DNA of 64,000 nt from FW021-bin31 sp964422465 (lineage in GTDB: Bacteria; Bacteroidota; Bacteroidia; Chitinophagales; Chitinophagaceae): positions 1-64,000 of the forward strand of contig CAYRBD010000001.1 of NCBI GenBank assembly GCA_964422465.1. Direction: 5' to 3'. The notes beneath the pieces are model-generated. The model was given only the letters and a program-made list of their open reading frames with translations, did not search any database and was not told the DNA's origin. The position numbers were made by a program, and so were the translations under genes. Below are positions 61,640 through 64,000 of this stretch, piece after piece (positions within the stretch are counted from its first letter, which is position 1; the number at the start of each line of letters is the position of its first letter).

Positions 61640-62275
61640 TTAAGTGATTAAATGTTGTAAACTTTCCATTTTGTAGCCTTTCTTTTTAAGGTGGGTTAGT
61701 AAACGAGGCAGCGTGTAAGTCATTCTTTCCCGTGCCTTATCGCTATCGTGAAAGACAATGATGGAGCCGGAACGGAATTTAAATAGGACCTTCTGAAGGC
61801 AGGTCTGTGGCTGGCGCTCGGTATCAAAATCCCCACTGAGAATATCCCACATGATAATTTTTATACCCGGGAATTTTTTAGTCAGCGCCTTGATTTGGCG
61901 GGGTTTGATTTTCCCATAAGGCGGTCTGAACAGGAGAGAAGGGATGTACTTCTTTGCTTCTTCTACATTGGCTACATAGTCGGCTGTTTTGGTTTTCCAC
62001 CCATTGAGATGATTGTGTGTATGATTTCCGAGGGCATGCCCTTCCTCAAAAATTTCCTGGTAAAGATCCGGATGCTCTACCACATTTTTGCCAATGCAAA
62101 AGAAGGTGGCTTTTGCATCATATTTTTTCAGTGTTTCCAGGATAAAAGGGGTGGTTTCGGGATTGGGACCATCATCAAAAGTGATATATACTGTTTTTTC
62201 TGCCGGGTTAAGCTTCCAAATACATTCTTTGGAAAACATTTTTAGCCAGGCAGGGGTACGCGTTAAATAAAACAT
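61640..62275 (-). CDS. NodB-type polysaccharide deacetylase
   Basis: 211-residue CE4 esterase. Motifs in order are the catalytic TFDDGPNPE, the metal His pair in GNHTHNHLNGW, RPPYGKIKP, WDILSGDFD and the last IIVFHDSDK. The N-terminus MFYLTRTPAWLKMFSKECIW is a short hydrophobic lead typical of the Bacteroidota group. An in-frame ATG 57 bases upstream (62332) is less likely. The substrate may be peptidoglycan or an exopolysaccharide; no polysaccharide genes adjoin it. Confidence 0.9.
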   Translation of the reverse strand: MFYLTRTPAWLKMFSKECIWKLNPAEKTVYITFDDGPNPETTPFILETLKKYDAKATFFCIGKNVVEHPDLYQEIFEEGHALGNHTHNHLNGWKTKTADYVANVEEAKKYIPSLLFRPPYGKIKPRQIKALTKKFPGIKIIMWDILSGDFDTERQPQTCLQKVLFKFRSGSIIVFHDSDKARERMTYTLPRLLTHLKKKGYKMESLQHLIT

Positions 62276-62490
62276 AGTATCTGATTCTATTTCAAAATTA
62301 CGGCTAATATTTAGAAGGGCATGATTAATCATTTGTGAATATTTTCAAACTTTGGAGGTGCATAACTCACCAGGCGCTATGGATTTGAATCAAGATGCTT
62401 GTCTGGAATCTTTTGTTAAGAAATATTAATGGTTTATCTTAGCTTTAAAAGTTGTTTAAATTTTTATCCTTTAAATTTAAAACTGTTGCT

Positions 62491-63078
62491 ATGAAAAAGT
62501 TATTGCTTATAGGGTTTGTCCTGTGCAGCCTCACTGCATTTTCACAAAATAAGATTCTGCCCAAAAATATTCAAATAAAAACAGCAGTTCAGGCTGCGCC
62601 CGAAATGTACCGGGAAGGGGCCAAAGTGTTGGGTTATGATCAAAATGGGAAGCTTGTTATCTTGCGGGAAGGGACTAACGACATGATTTGTCTGGCAGAT
62701 GACCCGGATAAAAAAGGAATTAGTGTAGCCTGCTACAGCGACAAACTGGAACCTTTTATGAAACGTGGCCGGGAGTTGATAGCAGAGGGAAAGACCGAAA
62801 CCGAAAAACGTCAAATTCGTAAAGAAGAAATTGAAGAAGGGAAGTTGAAAATGCCGTCTGTAGTGGCCATGCTTTACGTCCTGTCTGCAGATGATACCGA
62901 TTATAATCCTCAAACAGGAGAATTTAAAAAAAGCTACTTGCGCTATGTACTTTATAAACCCTACATGACTGCAGCAGAGACAGGCCTTCCAACTAAACCC
63001 CAAGGCCCAGGCATGCCCTGGCTGATGGATGCCAATAGCCAGCGTTCTCATATCATGATCTCTCCTAAAAGAGAATGA
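62491..63078 (+). CDS. Secreted protein of unknown function
   Basis: 195 residues with a signal peptide ending in AFSQ and a mature part without a recognised family. It has conserved-looking blocks GAKVLGYDQNGKLVILREGT, MICLADDPDKKGISVACYSD and MPSVVAMLYVLSADDTDY. Two Cys residues may form a disulfide. The ATG at 62491 begins a proper signal peptide; an earlier in-frame ATG (62452) would bury it. It stands alone between the deacetylase (divergent) and carB (convergent). Confidence 0.75.
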   Translation: MKKLLLIGFVLCSLTAFSQNKILPKNIQIKTAVQAAPEMYREGAKVLGYDQNGKLVILREGTNDMICLADDPDKKGISVACYSDKLEPFMKRGRELIAEGKTETEKRQIRKEEIEEGKLKMPSVVAMLYVLSADDTDYNPQTGEFKKSYLRYVLYKPYMTAAETGLPTKPQGPGMPWLMDANSQRSHIMISPKRE

Positions 63079-63128
63079 GGGCTTTCCTAAGTTGTAGTAT
63101 TCGAACTTCCCAAATCTAAAAAAGGGAA

Positions 63129-64000
63129 TTATCGGCTAAGCAGCATGCTTCTTTCCTTAAAGAGTTTTCTGAAATAAGGATCCCGCAGGTTTTTAATAAA
63201 CCGGATAGATTCTCCGGTAGATTTCATTTCCGGCCCCAGTTCTTTATTCACATGGGGGAATTTATTGAAAGAGAATACGGGTTCTTTAATGGCAAAGCCT
63301 TCCAGCTTTTTCTCAATTTTGAAATCTTTCAGCTTGTTGGCTTCCAGCATTACCTTTGTGGCTATGTTCAGGAAGGGCACGTTGTAGGCTTTTGAGATAA
63401 AGGGCGTGGTACGGGAAGCTCTCGGGTTGGCTTCAATCACATACACCTTCCCATCCTTAATAGCAAACTGCACGTTTATTAGTCCTTTGATGTTCAATGC
63501 GCGAGCAATTTTTTCTGCATATACTTCCATGGTTGTCACTTCCAGTGGTGACAAGTTGAAGGCGGGTAAAACGGCATTGCTGTCGCCGCTGTGGATGCCG
63601 GCGGGTTCAATGTGTTCCATTACCCCCATCACATGGAAATCGGTTCCGTCAAAAATAGCATCAATTTCAGCTTCCTGACAGCGGTCCAGAAAGTGATCTA
63701 CCAGGATATGGTTGCCCGGCATGTGTTTAAACAGGCTAACAATGGCTTTTTCCAATTCCTCCGGATTGATAACGATTTGCATCCGCTGGCCGCCCAGTAC
63801 GTAAGAAGGGCGTACCAATACAGGATATCCTACTCTTTCCGCCAGTTTCATGGCTTCATCCGTGGTATGGGCGGTACCATATTCGGGATAAGGGATTTCC
63901 AGCTCTTTGAGCAGGTCGGAAAAGCGTCCCCGGTCCTCTGCCCGGTCCATGTTTTCGAACGAAGTTCCAATAATCCTGATTCCATTTTCATTTAGCTTTT
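63129..64000 (-). CDS. carB: Carbamoyl-phosphate synthase large subunit, 3' part
   Basis: The last 290 or so codons of carB; the gene continues beyond the window. It covers the second ATP-grasp half: GTSFENMDRAEDRGRF, VRPSYVLGGQRMQIVI, HIEPAGIHSGDSNAVLPAF, LINVQFAIKDGKVYVIEANP and PRASRTTPFISK. It stops just after NKELGPEMKSTGESIRFIKN plus about 20 residues, so the C-terminal methylglyoxal-synthase-like allosteric domain of E. coli CarB is missing. Lies on the opposite strand to carA. Confidence 0.95.
   Translation of the reverse strand, partial: KLNENGIRIIGTSFENMDRAEDRGRFSDLLKELEIPYPEYGTAHTTDEAMKLAERVGYPVLVRPSYVLGGQRMQIVINPEELEKAIVSLFKHMPGNHILVDHFLDRCQEAEIDAIFDGTDFHVMGVMEHIEPAGIHSGDSNAVLPAFNLSPLEVTTMEVYAEKIARALNIKGLINVQFAIKDGKVYVIEANPRASRTTPFISKAYNVPFLNIATKVMLEANKLKDFKIEKKLEGFAIKEPVFSFNKFPHVNKELGPEMKSTGESIRFIKNLRDPYFRKLFKERSMLLSR

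Overview
The window is chromosomal DNA from a member of the Bacteroidota, most like Chitinophagaceae or a neighbouring family. The evidence is promoter-like TTG-N18-21-TAnnTTTG motifs, few Shine-Dalgarno sequences, a signal-peptide outer-membrane beta-barrel receptor of the OMP_b-brl_3 type, DUF4296 and DUF4835 proteins beside bamD/rpoZ/coaBC, a long C-terminal tail on ribosomal protein L17, and a dcw cluster without murF. MurE carries the DNPR motif, which points to meso-diaminopimelate peptidoglycan. I see no rRNA, tRNA, CRISPR array, prophage or intact insertion sequence.

Layout. 1-6.7 kb: end of the spc operon and the alpha operon (rpmD, rplO, secY, map, infA, rpmJ, rpsM, rpsK, rpsD, rpoA, rplQ), closed by a strong terminator. 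6.7-8.8 kb: carA, then a decayed PIN-toxin fragment and a DUF6157 gene inside an imperfect inverted repeat. 8.8-15 kb: a lone sulfatase, an outer-membrane receptor and a divergent LytS/LytTR two-component pair. 15-20.4 kb: a heterodimeric ABC exporter and nadE. 20.5-21.6 kb: a type II HTH/PIN toxin-antitoxin pair. 21.6-29 kb: a minus-strand copper region with a multicopper oxidase fused to a metal-binding module and a C-terminal barrel-like domain, a small Cys/His-rich secreted protein, a DUF2231 membrane protein and a Cu+ P1B-ATPase; two VOC ORFs lie between them. 29-34.5 kb: metE, an amidase and a secreted protein with a TIM-barrel-like strand pattern. 34.5-37.6 kb: class Ia ribonucleotide reductase nrdBA behind a cobalamin riboswitch. 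37.6-41.5 kb: bamD-rpoZ-coaBC-DUF4835-DUF4296. 41.8-57.9 kb: the complete Bacteroidota dcw cluster from mraZ to ftsZ, closed by a terminator. 58-64 kb: upp, padR-pspC with a palindromic operator, a lipoprotein, a NodB deacetylase, a secreted protein and the 3' part of carB.

The most informative regulatory observation is the B12 riboswitch in front of nrdBA. It implies that the oxygen-dependent reductase is switched off when cobalamin is plentiful, and so that a B12-dependent class II reductase exists elsewhere in the genome. Neither NrdA nor NrdB shows an ATP-cone, so control of expression may partly replace overall allosteric control. The most unusual protein is the multicopper oxidase fusion. 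Most of the rest is housekeeping. The accessory material is concentrated at 7.9-8.8 kb and 20.5-26.5 kb.
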